Of a stretch of DNA of 7,453 bases, positions 1 through 6,215 are shown one piece after another. Within the stretch, counting starts at the first letter, position 1; the number at the start of each line of letters is the position of its first letter. The stretch is from positions 4,810 to 12,262 of the forward strand of contig DPVW01000113.1 of NCBI GenBank assembly GCA_003529325.1, given 5' to 3'. The position numbers were made by a program, and so were the translations under genes. The notes under the pieces are model-generated. The model did no database searches, was not told the origin of the DNA, and saw nothing but the letters and a program-made list of their open reading frames with translations. Source of the DNA: Candidatus Latescibacterota bacterium. GTDB taxonomy: Bacteria > Latescibacterota > UBA2968 > UBA8231.

Positions 1-449
1 TGTGGCGGGCTCAGGCGGGCGGTGTGCTGACGACGCTGGTGGTCACACTCCTGCTCGGAAACGCGCTGTTCTATCAGACATGGACCGGGTGGCTTGGTCT
101 GGCTCTGAGTGGGGTGATGATCTGGATCACTCTCGGCGTCATGCTTACAGGCATGTTGCTGTTCCCCGTGCTGGTGGACAATCCGGATCTGACCCTGTTT
201 GGCGCGATCCGATACTGCGTCCTGCTCGTGCTGGATAATCTGCGCCGATGTGTCCTCATCGCCTTGGCGACCACTCTCTGTCTCCTCGCTGGTGCCGTCA
301 GTGGGGTGGGTCTGGCCCTTGGCGCCCTACCCGCGACGGCGCTGGTCGTCACCCTGGGCTTGACGGCGATGCTGCAGCGTTACGGTGGCAGGGCTGTGGT
401 GCGCGATTCGCGTGGTCTCCGGGATCTGCTGCGGCCGTGGCAGGCGTGA
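1..449 (+). CDS. Multi-pass membrane protein, DUF624/YesL-like, 3' part only
   Basis: The reading frame is open from the window edge (first full codon at 3) to TGA at 447-449, giving 148 residues; the true start lies upstream. Hydrophobic stretches are clear: roughly residues 8-25 (LTTLVVTLLLGNALFY), 30-58 (GLALSGVMIWITLGVMLTG onward to FPVLV) and 83-120 (VLIALATTLCLLAGAV and following), separated by a short polar segment (DNPDLTLFGAIRY). It ends in a basic cytoplasmic-looking tail (RYGGRAVVRDSRGLRDLLRPWQA in part). The pattern N-x-LFY, W-x-x-L, LFP-x-LV, then a DNL segment before the last hydrophobic pair resembles the C-terminal half of DUF624/YesL-type membrane proteins. This is recognition by pattern only, and any other small polytopic membrane protein would fit. 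Its stop overlaps the start of the next gene by four bases, which implies a shared transcript. Function unknown. Confidence 0.7.
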   Translation, partial: WRAQAGGVLTTLVVTLLLGNALFYQTWTGWLGLALSGVMIWITLGVMLTGMLLFPVLVDNPDLTLFGAIRYCVLLVLDNLRRCVLIALATTLCLLAGAVSGVGLALGALPATALVVTLGLTAMLQRYGGRAVVRDSRGLRDLLRPWQA

Positions 450-2002
450 TAGCGTTTCCCCACCTCGTCACCGGGTCGGAGATGGCGGCGATAGACCGTC
501 AAGCCATCGAGGATGGCCGCCTCGGCGCCACCGTGCTGATGGAGCGAGCCGGCGCCCGGGTGGTAGAAACGCTGCAAGCACGATGGGGGGGACTCGAAGG
601 CCTGCGGATCGCTGTTGTATGCGGCAAGGGTAACAACGGTGGCGACGGATTCGTCATCGCTCGACTCCTGGCCGAGCACGGGGTTGCCGTCGATACCTAC
701 GTTGGTGTCGAGCCCACGGCCATCGAGGGGGAGGCTGCTGAGTTGCTGCAACGGCTCGAGGGCGAGGGGGTGCAACCGCTTCCTCTGCCGGCAGAAGCAG
801 GCGCTGCAATCGAGGCTCTGCGGCGCTGCGATATCATTGTCGATGCCCTCCTCGGTACCGGTCTGCAGGGCGCGCCGCGGGCACCCCAGGCTCGCATCAT
901 TCAGGCCATCAACGATTGCACCCGTCCAGTCCTCTCTGTCGACATCCCCTCCGGAGTGAATGCCAACAATGGGCAGGTGGAGGGTGTCGCCGTCCAGGCC
1001 GCCGTGAGCGTCACATTCGGTCTCGCCAAAATAGGACATCTGTTTCCTCCGGGACGAGCCTACTGTGGAGTACTCGAACGGGTTGATATAGGCTTTCCAC
1101 AGAGCGCTATCGACGCCTGTGGTGGAATGACGTACCTGCTGACGGCGGCAGGCATCGCTCGAAGCCTGCCGCTTCGACGGATGGATGCCCATAAGGGGAC
1201 CTGTGGATCCGTACTCGTCATCGCTGGTGCCGCCGGTATGACGGGGGCGGCGACACTGGCCTCGTTGGCGGCACTGCGTGCCGGTGCGGGTCGGGTCAAT
1301 CTTGGGGCACCAGCGAGTCTGCATGACATTCTCGAGATGAAGCTCACCGAGGCGATGACTCGCCCCCTGCCAGAGGTCCGCCATCGACGCTGCTTGTCGC
1401 TGCGGGCCCTCGGAGATATCCTGGCCTTGATGCCCGCCGCCGACGCCTTGGCCATCGGCCCGGGGTTGGGTCGGTATCGGGAGACCACCGACCTTGTGCG
1501 TCGTCTACTGGCCCGGTCGGATCTGCCACCCACTGTTATTGACGCCGATGCGCTGTATGCGATCGGCGATGGGACCGGATTTCTACGACAGGGACAGATC
1601 ATCACGCCGCATATGGGAGAATTCAGCCGGCTTACAGGGAACAGCCGTGAGGAACTGGCGGCTAACCCGGTACGGTTCGCCGTCACCTTTGCGCAACGAC
1701 ATGGGGTGATCGTCGTGTTGAAAGGGGGACCCAGCGTCGTGGCTTCACCCGACGGCCGGGCCTTCGTCAACCCAACGGGCAATCCGGGCATGGCGACAGC
1801 GGGATCGGGGGATGTGCTCACCGGCATCCTCGCCGGACTGCTCGCCCAGGGCTGTGACGCGCTCTGTGCGTCGTTGTGCGCTGTCTATCTGCACGGTGTG
1901 GCTGGGGATCGGGCTCGTGAGGAATTGGGCGAGTGGGGGATGCTTGCCTCAGATCTTCTGCAACAGCTCCCCGCTGCCTTCGTCGACGTCATCACTCCTT
2001 GA
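446..2002 (+). CDS. nnr: Bifunctional NAD(P)H-hydrate epimerase / ADP- or ATP-dependent NAD(P)H-hydrate dehydratase
   Basis: This cytoplasmic metabolite-repair enzyme has 518 residues, normal for the fused form. The N-terminal YjeF_N epimerase interconverts R- and S-NAD(P)HX, and the C-terminal ribokinase-like dehydratase converts S-NAD(P)HX back to NAD(P)H using a nucleotide. Epimerase motifs are GKGNNGGDG (60-68), VDALLGTG (132-139) and DIPSG (166-170). Dehydratase motifs are HKG (249-251), GPGLG (338-342), TPHMGE (387-392) and N-x-GMATAGSGDVL (446-458), whose Asp456 is the expected catalytic aspartate. The frame stays open upstream to 248, but homologues begin only a few residues before the motif seen here as TGSEMAAIDRQAI. 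I therefore chose GTG at 446, which overlaps the preceding TGA as GTGA; GTG at 437 and ATG at 482 are alternatives. No strong Shine-Dalgarno precedes it, which fits translational coupling to the membrane protein gene. No key residue appears to be missing. Confidence 0.96.
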   Translation: MIAFPHLVTGSEMAAIDRQAIEDGRLGATVLMERAGARVVETLQARWGGLEGLRIAVVCGKGNNGGDGFVIARLLAEHGVAVDTYVGVEPTAIEGEAAELLQRLEGEGVQPLPLPAEAGAAIEALRRCDIIVDALLGTGLQGAPRAPQARIIQAINDCTRPVLSVDIPSGVNANNGQVEGVAVQAAVSVTFGLAKIGHLFPPGRAYCGVLERVDIGFPQSAIDACGGMTYLLTAAGIARSLPLRRMDAHKGTCGSVLVIAGAAGMTGAATLASLAALRAGAGRVNLGAPASLHDILEMKLTEAMTRPLPEVRHRRCLSLRALGDILALMPAADALAIGPGLGRYRETTDLVRRLLARSDLPPTVIDADALYAIGDGTGFLRQGQIITPHMGEFSRLTGNSREELAANPVRFAVTFAQRHGVIVVLKGGPSVVASPDGRAFVNPTGNPGMATAGSGDVLTGILAGLLAQGCDALCASLCAVYLHGVAGDRAREELGEWGMLASDLLQQLPAAFVDVITP

Positions 2003-2048
2003 CACCTAACAGGTGATCGAGTAACGTAAATCGGCGCAAGTTTATACT
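1999..2048 (+). promoter_or_regulatory. Candidate promoter region before the small membrane-anchored protein gene
   Basis: A perfect TTGACA lies at 1999-2004, overlapping the stop codon of the NAD(P)HX repair gene. Seventeen bases further is TAACGT (2022-2027), a poor -10 match. A better -10-like TATACT sits at 2043-2048 but has no good -35 at the right distance. A short perfect inverted repeat, CACCT-AAC-AGGTG (2003-2015), lies between the elements and could be an operator; it has no T-run, so it is not a terminator. The gene downstream starts 87-110 bases later. The elements are visible, but promoter function is inference and the consensus is only known to hold for sigma-70-like factors. 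Confidence 0.22.
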
Positions 2049-2091
2049 GGATATGGGTCCACACGCGTCCCCATGACAGCAGCCCTCGTCT

Positions 2092-2113
2092 CCGGTCGGC
2101 CGCCCGGTCGACC
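2092..2113 (+). repeat. Short direct repeat and dyad upstream of the orphan gene
   Basis: CCGGTCG occurs at 2092-2098 and again at 2104-2110, twelve bases apart. The same stretch contains the dyad GGTCG (2094-2098) / CGACC (2109-2113) and the 8-base palindrome GGTCGACC (2106-2113). It lies 21-43 bases before the ATG at 2135, in the expected 5' untranslated region. It could be a regulator site or a small stem-loop. In GC-rich DNA such short repeats also arise by chance. Confidence 0.25.
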
Positions 2114-2134
2114 AGGGGGGTTCAGGTAGAGGAT

Positions 2135-2731
2135 ATGTCGGGCAAAGTCAAAGAAGCGATCGAAGAGATGATCGAGGAGTCGTACCTTCTCGGTCTCTCA
2201 GAACGAGAAATTTGCAGAGATTTCAAGCGCTTCATCGACGCCTGTTACGCTGTCATTCAGGAAAATGTCAAGGATCGCTCCGTCGTCAGCGGCCTCGCCG
2301 AGAATCTTGCCCGCGAGCAGACCGTGCTACTCATCGCCGACCGCGCAGATGCCCCTCCAGGTGCCGATGTCTCCCTGGAAGATATAGAGAAAACCGCTGC
2401 CGACGAGGAGAAGGCCGACGGCGAGCGGAATCGAGCCGCCACCCAGGAGTTCTCCGAAAAAGTTGCACGGCGTAAGCGCCAGATTCTGCGCACGATCGCT
2501 CAATACGACCCACAGCTGGTGCGTCTGATTGACGCCCATCGTTTTCAGGGCGACGAAGATGAACCGACGCGCCCGGCATTTCTCCGGCCCTCCCGCGGAT
2601 CTTGGCGTTTGCGCCTCCAGCGAGTGGACTGGTCTCAAGTTCGTCTGCAACTGCTGAAAGTGGGGTACGCCACAACGATTGCGCTGATCGTGACGCTCAT
2701 CTGGTTAGGATTTACACAGAACTCGTTCTGA
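2135..2731 (+). CDS. Unrecognised 198-residue protein with a single C-terminal membrane segment
   Basis: I do not recognise a family. The N-terminal part (1-70) looks like amphipathic helices rich in E, K and R ([20 protein letters not shown]). A charged, probably disordered or coiled stretch follows (about 80-120, many E, D, K and R). Then come a second short helical block ([20 protein letters not shown]), a strongly basic juxtamembrane segment (151-170) and one hydrophobic span (about 176-193, [18 protein letters not shown]) five residues from the end. No N-terminal signal peptide is visible. The layout is that of a tail-anchored protein with a cytoplasmic body; the topology is inferred. 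The start is ATG at 2135, preceded by AGGTAGAGG (2124-2132), which supplies a Shine-Dalgarno. It is separated from both neighbours by gaps, so it may be its own transcription unit. Codon use looks like that of the flanking genes. Confidence 0.8.
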   Translation: MSGKVKEAIEEMIEESYLLGLSEREICRDFKRFIDACYAVIQENVKDRSVVSGLAENLAREQTVLLIADRADAPPGADVSLEDIEKTAADEEKADGERNRAATQEFSEKVARRKRQILRTIAQYDPQLVRLIDAHRFQGDEDEPTRPAFLRPSRGSWRLRLQRVDWSQVRLQLLKVGYATTIALIVTLIWLGFTQNSF

Positions 2732-2756
2732 CTCCAGACATGCTCTGAATGGCTCA

Positions 2757-2791
2757 TCCCGCAGCCGGCTACTTGGCGGGAGGGGGCGGCT
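2757..2791 (+). terminator. GC-rich stem-loop downstream of the orphan gene; possible transcript end or leader element
   Basis: TCCCGC (2757-2762) pairs perfectly with GCGGGA (2776-2781) around a 13-base loop that itself contains the palindrome AGCCGGCT (2763-2770). An alternative helix pairs AGCCG (2763-2767) with CGGCT (2787-2791). With no bases between the two 5' strands, the helices are probably mutually exclusive. The structure starts 26 bases after the stop of the upstream gene, a usual place for a terminator. However, the following bases are G-rich, not a T-run, so it is not a canonical intrinsic terminator. It could equally belong to the leader of carB. Confidence 0.3.
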
Positions 2792-2807
2792 TCAAAACAG
2801 AGAACAT

Positions 2808-2840
2808 CGAGCAGGGGCGCCTTTCCAACGCTCCTGCTCG
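2808..2840 (+). other. Strong 12-bp stem-loop in the carB upstream region
   Basis: CGAGCAGGGGCG (2808-2819) pairs with CGCTCCTGCTCG (2829-2840) along twelve base pairs, all Watson-Crick except one G-U at 2816/2832, closing a nine-base loop (2820-2828). No T-run follows on this strand. The one wobble makes the + strand RNA fold slightly better than the minus strand, where it becomes A-C. It lies 145 bases before the carB start. Possible roles are an RNA leader structure, an operator, or the end of the upstream transcript. The pairing is directly visible; the role is unknown. Confidence 0.55.
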
Positions 2841-2851
2841 CGTTGTATAGA
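2823..2851 (+). promoter_or_regulatory. Weak candidate promoter for carB
   Basis: TATAGA (2846-2851) matches four of six -10 positions. TTCCAA (2823-2828), 17 bases upstream, matches three of six -35 positions and sits in the loop of the 2808-2840 dyad. If used, the transcript would start near 2858 and leave a leader of about 125 bases before carB. Evidence is thin, and in GC-rich DNA this is simply the most AT-like hexamer in the gap. Confidence 0.15.
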
Positions 2852-2946
2852 CACTACAGGACCCATGGTTCCACCCACGGTCCCAGGGTTCGCCGCCGGG
2901 TCGGTTCTTGCACTGATCCTCCCCGATTCTGATCACCTTTTCCTGC

Positions 2947-2969
2947 AGTGGCGCCAATTGGCGGCCGCT
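2947..2969 (+). promoter_or_regulatory. Stem-loop immediately upstream of the carB ribosome-binding site
   Basis: Bases 2947-2955 can pair with 2960-2969: A-T, G-C, T-G, G-C, G-C, C-G, a bulged G at 2963, then G-C, C-G, C-G, closing an AATT loop. This gives nine pairs in 23 bases. As DNA, the same stretch contains the perfect 12-base palindrome CGCCAATTGGCG (2952-2963), overlapped by TGGCGCCA (2949-2956) and GCGGCCGC (2961-2968). It ends nine bases before the GAGGAG at 2978. It could affect translation or message stability of carB, or be a regulator site. No T-run follows. Confidence 0.45.
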
Positions 2970-2977
2970 AGATGTGC

Positions 2978-2983
2978 GAGGAG
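2978..2983 (+). promoter_or_regulatory. Shine-Dalgarno of carB, unusually close to the start
   Basis: GAGGAG is the best purine-rich ribosome-binding match before carB, but only one base separates it from the ATG at 2985. This spacing is shorter than usual. The start is nevertheless fixed by homology, because the E. coli protein begins MPKRTDI and this one begins MPRRDDI. An in-frame TTG at 2958 is the only near alternative start. Confidence 0.5.
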
Positions 2984-2984
2984 T

Positions 2985-5900
2985 ATGCCGCGCCGCGACG
3001 ACATTCACAAGATTATGCTCATTGGCTCCGGGCCCATCGTTATCGGGCAAGCCTGCGAGTTCGATTATTCCGGTACCCAGGCGTGCAAGGCATTGCGCGA
3101 AGAGGGGTATGAGATCGTCCTCGTCAACAGCAACCCGGCGACGATCATGACGGATCCCGAGATGGCGGACCGGACCTATGTGGAGCCGATTACCGCCGAG
3201 GTCTGTACCAAGATCATCGAAGCAGAGCGGCCGGATGCCTTGTTGCCAACCGTTGGTGGACAGACCGCGCTCAATGCCGCTGTAGAACTGGCCGAGTCCG
3301 GGGTTCTCGATCGGTATGGTGTCCAGCTGATCGGAGCCAGCCTCACAGCGATCAAGACCGCCGAAGACCGCGAGTTGTTCAAGCAAGCGATGGATGATAT
3401 CGGCCTGGAAATGCCGAAGGGATATTTCGTCCACACGATGGAAGAGGCCCAGTCACACCTGGCTGACCTTGGTTATCCGATCATCATCCGTCCCTCCTTC
3501 ACCATGGGAGGGTCGGGGGGCGGAATCGCCTACAACGCCGAGGAGTTTGAAACGATCGTCGGGCGTGGACTCGACCTGAGTCCGATCACCGAATTGCTGA
3601 TCGAGGAGTCCGTGCTTGGCTGGAAGGAGTACGAGCTTGAGGTGATGCGCGACATGAATGACAATGTCGTCATCATCTGTTCCATCGAGAACTTCGATGC
3701 CATGGGAGTGCATACGGGGGATTCCATCACGGTGGCCCCGGCCCAGACCCTGTCTGACAAGCAATACCAGGAGATGCGCGACGCGGCGGTCCGGATCATC
3801 CGCCGTATCGGCGTCGATACCGGAGGATCGAATATTCAATTTGCCATCGATCCGAGCTCGGGCCGCATGACGATTATCGAGATGAACCCACGGGTATCAC
3901 GCAGCTCCGCGCTGGCGTCCAAGGCAACGGGTTTTCCGATCGCCAAGATCGCCGCCAAACTCGCCGTTGGTTACAGTCTCGACGAAATACGCAATGACAT
4001 CACCCGTGAGACACCTGCCTCCTTCGAGCCCACCATCGATTACGTAGTCACCAAGATTCCACGATGGGCCTTCGAGAAATTTCCTTCCACGCCCGATACC
4101 CTGGATACGCAGATGCGCTCCGTCGGCGAGACGATGGCCATTGGCCGGACCTTCGCCGAGTCCTTTCAGAAGGGTCTGCGCTCTCTCGAGATCGGTCGCG
4201 CTGGATGGGGAGCTGATGGCAAGGACCTCGATCCCCTTCGGGTGTCGGATGCCCAGGTGCGAGAGCATCTCGTACGGCCGAACTCTCAGCGTGTTTTCTA
4301 CATCCGCACGGCGCTGCAGAAGGGTTTCGATGTCGACGAGATCCAGCGTCTGACGCACATCGATCCGTGGTTCCTCGATCGCCTCGTGGAGATCTTCCAT
4401 ATGGAGTGCGGCCTCACAGAAGGCAACGATCCCCTCGCCGAGGAAAGTGTGTTACGCCGGGCAAAGGAGAGTGGCTTCAGCGATCGTCAACTCGCCCACC
4501 TCACGGGGGGCACCGAGGCCGAGGTGCGGGCGACACGACTGAAACTGGGCGTCCGTCCCGTGTATAAGACCGTCGACACCTGCGCTGCCGAGTTTGAGGC
4601 GTACACGCCATATCACTACTCGACGTATGAGAGCGAAAACGAGGCGGTGAAGACGAGCAACCGCCGCAAGATCATGATCCTCGGCGGCGGCCCGAATCGA
4701 ATCGGACAGGGCATCGAGTTCGACTACTGTTGCGTGCACGCCTGTTTCGCCCTGCGGGAAGACGGGTTCGAAACGGTCATGGTCAACTCCAACCCGGAGA
4801 CGGTGTCTACCGATTATGACACGGCGGACAAACTGTACTTCGAGCCACTAACGGTTGAGGATGTGCTGCACGTCGTCGAACAGGAGGAGCCGGAGGGAGT
4901 CATCGTCCAGTTTGGGGGACAGACGCCATTGAACCTGGCCATCGAGCTGGAGGCCAATGGTGTGCCCATCATCGGCACAACCCCCGCCAGTATCGATCGG
5001 GCGGAAGACCGCGAACATTTCGGCAATCTGCTAAGGGAACTCGGCATCCTGCAGCCAGAAAATGGCATGGCTCGTTCCGCCGCCGAGGCTCGCGTTATCG
5101 CCTCGCGTATCGGTTATCCCGTTCTCGTACGACCTTCGTATGTGCTGGGTGGCCGGGCGATGGTGACAGTGTACGACGAGGCTCGACTCGATGCCTACAT
5201 GGAGAGCGCGATCTCCGCGTCACCGGAGCATCCCATTCTCATCGATCGCTTTCTCGATGGGGCGCAGGAATTCGATGTCGATGCCGTCTGCGATGGCGAG
5301 GACGTGCTCATCGGCGGTGTCATGCAACATATCGAGCATGCCGGCGTGCACTCCGGTGATTCCGCCTGTGTCCTGCCGGCGCACAATATCTCCGACGAGA
5401 ACCTGTCCTTGCTGCACCAGCATACCCGGTCCATGGCGATGGCTCTCGAAGTTAGAGGGTTGATGAACGTGCAGTATGCCATTCTCGAGGATCGTGTCTA
5501 CGTCCTGGAGGTGAACCCGCGTGCGTCGAGAACGGTGCCCTTCGTCAGCAAGGCGACGGGTCAGCCACTGGCAAAAATCGCCGCTCGTGTGATGGTTGGG
5601 CAGTCACTGCGGGCTCAGGGTTACGTCGACATAGTGACACCACCATATATCTCTGTGAAGGAAGCGGTGCTGCCATTTAACAAATTTCCTGGTGCAGATG
5701 GGATCCTTGGCCCTGAAATGAAGTCTACAGGGGAGGTCATGGGCGTTGGCCCCACCTTCGGCGAGGCCTTTCTGAAGGCGCAGATGGGTGCCGGCTCTAT
5801 GTTGCCCACCACGGGGAAGGTCTTTATCAGCGTCAATGACCGCGACAAGATCGGTGTTGTCGATGTCGCCCGCCGTTTGCATGCCGCCGGCTTTACCTTG

Positions 5901-6215
5901 GTAGCGACACACGGCACGCAAAAACACTTGCAGCAGAACGGCATTCCCGCGGAAAGAATCCTGAAGATTCATGAAGGTCGTCCCCATGTGGAAGACGCGA
6001 TCCGCAGTCGCGAGGTTGTGCTCGTCGTCAACTCACCCCTCGATGAACAATCCCAGCATGACGACCTGCATGTGCGCCGTGCGGCGATCATGAATGGCGT
6101 TCCGTACACCACGACTCTCGCTGGCGCTGCCGCGGCGACGGCGGGAATCGAGGCGAGTCTGCGGACCCCATTGTCGGTCCAGGCCTTGCAGGATTACCAC
6201 GATCGTCGTGACTGA
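2985..6215 (+). CDS. carB: Carbamoyl-phosphate synthetase large (ammonia) subunit
   Basis: CarB makes carbamoyl phosphate from bicarbonate, ammonia and two ATP for pyrimidine and arginine synthesis; the small subunit CarA supplies ammonia from glutamine. The product is 1076 residues (E. coli 1073). Order: first carboxyphosphate synthetase half with [17 protein letters not shown] (14-30), Arg129, Arg169 and the metal-binding E299-M-N301; the oligomerisation region (about 400-555); the second ATP-grasp half from [15 protein letters not shown] (562-576); and the C-terminal MGS-like allosteric domain from about 940, with THGT at 975-978. Numbering matches E. coli over the first 300 residues. The ornithine-site signatures ([26 protein letters not shown]) are present. 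In the allosteric domain the E. coli NTT stretch near 1015 reads NSP (1016-1018). The frame is open back to 2865, but homology places the start at 2985. carA is not in the window. The stop overlaps the next gene by eight bases. Confidence 0.98.
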   Translation: MPRRDDIHKIMLIGSGPIVIGQACEFDYSGTQACKALREEGYEIVLVNSNPATIMTDPEMADRTYVEPITAEVCTKIIEAERPDALLPTVGGQTALNAAVELAESGVLDRYGVQLIGASLTAIKTAEDRELFKQAMDDIGLEMPKGYFVHTMEEAQSHLADLGYPIIIRPSFTMGGSGGGIAYNAEEFETIVGRGLDLSPITELLIEESVLGWKEYELEVMRDMNDNVVIICSIENFDAMGVHTGDSITVAPAQTLSDKQYQEMRDAAVRIIRRIGVDTGGSNIQFAIDPSSGRMTIIEMNPRVSRSSALASKATGFPIAKIAAKLAVGYSLDEIRNDITRETPASFEPTIDYVVTKIPRWAFEKFPSTPDTLDTQMRSVGETMAIGRTFAESFQKGLRSLEIGRAGWGADGKDLDPLRVSDAQVREHLVRPNSQRVFYIRTALQKGFDVDEIQRLTHIDPWFLDRLVEIFHMECGLTEGNDPLAEESVLRRAKESGFSDRQLAHLTGGTEAEVRATRLKLGVRPVYKTVDTCAAEFEAYTPYHYSTYESENEAVKTSNRRKIMILGGGPNRIGQGIEFDYCCVHACFALREDGFETVMVNSNPETVSTDYDTADKLYFEPLTVEDVLHVVEQEEPEGVIVQFGGQTPLNLAIELEANGVPIIGTTPASIDRAEDREHFGNLLRELGILQPENGMARSAAEARVIASRIGYPVLVRPSYVLGGRAMVTVYDEARLDAYMESAISASPEHPILIDRFLDGAQEFDVDAVCDGEDVLIGGVMQHIEHAGVHSGDSACVLPAHNISDENLSLLHQHTRSMAMALEVRGLMNVQYAILEDRVYVLEVNPRASRTVPFVSKATGQPLAKIAARVMVGQSLRAQGYVDIVTPPYISVKEAVLPFNKFPGADGILGPEMKSTGEVMGVGPTFGEAFLKAQMGAGSMLPTTGKVFISVNDRDKIGVVDVARRLHAAGFTLVATHGTQKHLQQNGIPAERILKIHEGRPHVEDAIRSREVVLVVNSPLDEQSQHDDLHVRRAAIMNGVPYTTTLAGAAAATAGIEASLRTPLSVQALQDYHDRRD

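Noticed and set aside
2..238. 78-codon + strand frame at the window start
   Set aside because: It overlaps the hydrophobic membrane-protein frame, which has clear transmembrane periodicity, whereas this frame is R/G/D-rich shadow sequence.
248..445. Upstream extension of the NAD(P)HX repair gene by 66 codons
   Set aside because: It would overlap the membrane protein gene by about 200 bases and adds W/R/G-rich sequence not seen in homologues. GTG at 446 fits the family start.
380..1384. 334-codon open frame on the minus strand opposite the NAD(P)HX repair gene
   Set aside because: The + strand frame carries every motif of a known enzyme. The antisense frame has no recognisable domain and is the kind of long shadow frame that GC-rich coding DNA produces.
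1060..1827. 255-codon minus-strand open frame
   Set aside because: It lies wholly inside the dehydratase domain, its product is low-complexity and rich in R, S, P and A, and it has no ribosome-binding site or family resemblance.
2859..2872. Near-palindrome GGACCCATGGTTCC
   Set aside because: It has one internal mismatch pair and is short. It has no clear relation to a promoter, so I do not call it a site.
2943..2968. Cluster of restriction-site palindromes (CTGCAG, GGCGCC, CAATTG, GCGGCCGC) resembling a cloning linker
   Set aside because: No vector sequence flanks it, the reading context runs smoothly into carB, and a single imperfect hairpin explains most of the palindromes. A chance or biological origin is more likely than an artefact.
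2865..2984. Upstream extension of carB by 40 codons
   Set aside because: CarB homologues start at the residue encoded at 2985, and the added segment has no similarity to the family and contains the hairpin.
2769..3434. 221-codon minus-strand frame covering the carB leader and the start of carB
   Set aside because: Most of it is opposite a conserved part of carB, and the part in the gap coincides with inverted repeats rather than protein-like sequence.
3897..4400. 167-codon minus-strand frame inside carB
   Set aside because: It is a shadow of the conserved carB frame with no independent coding sign.
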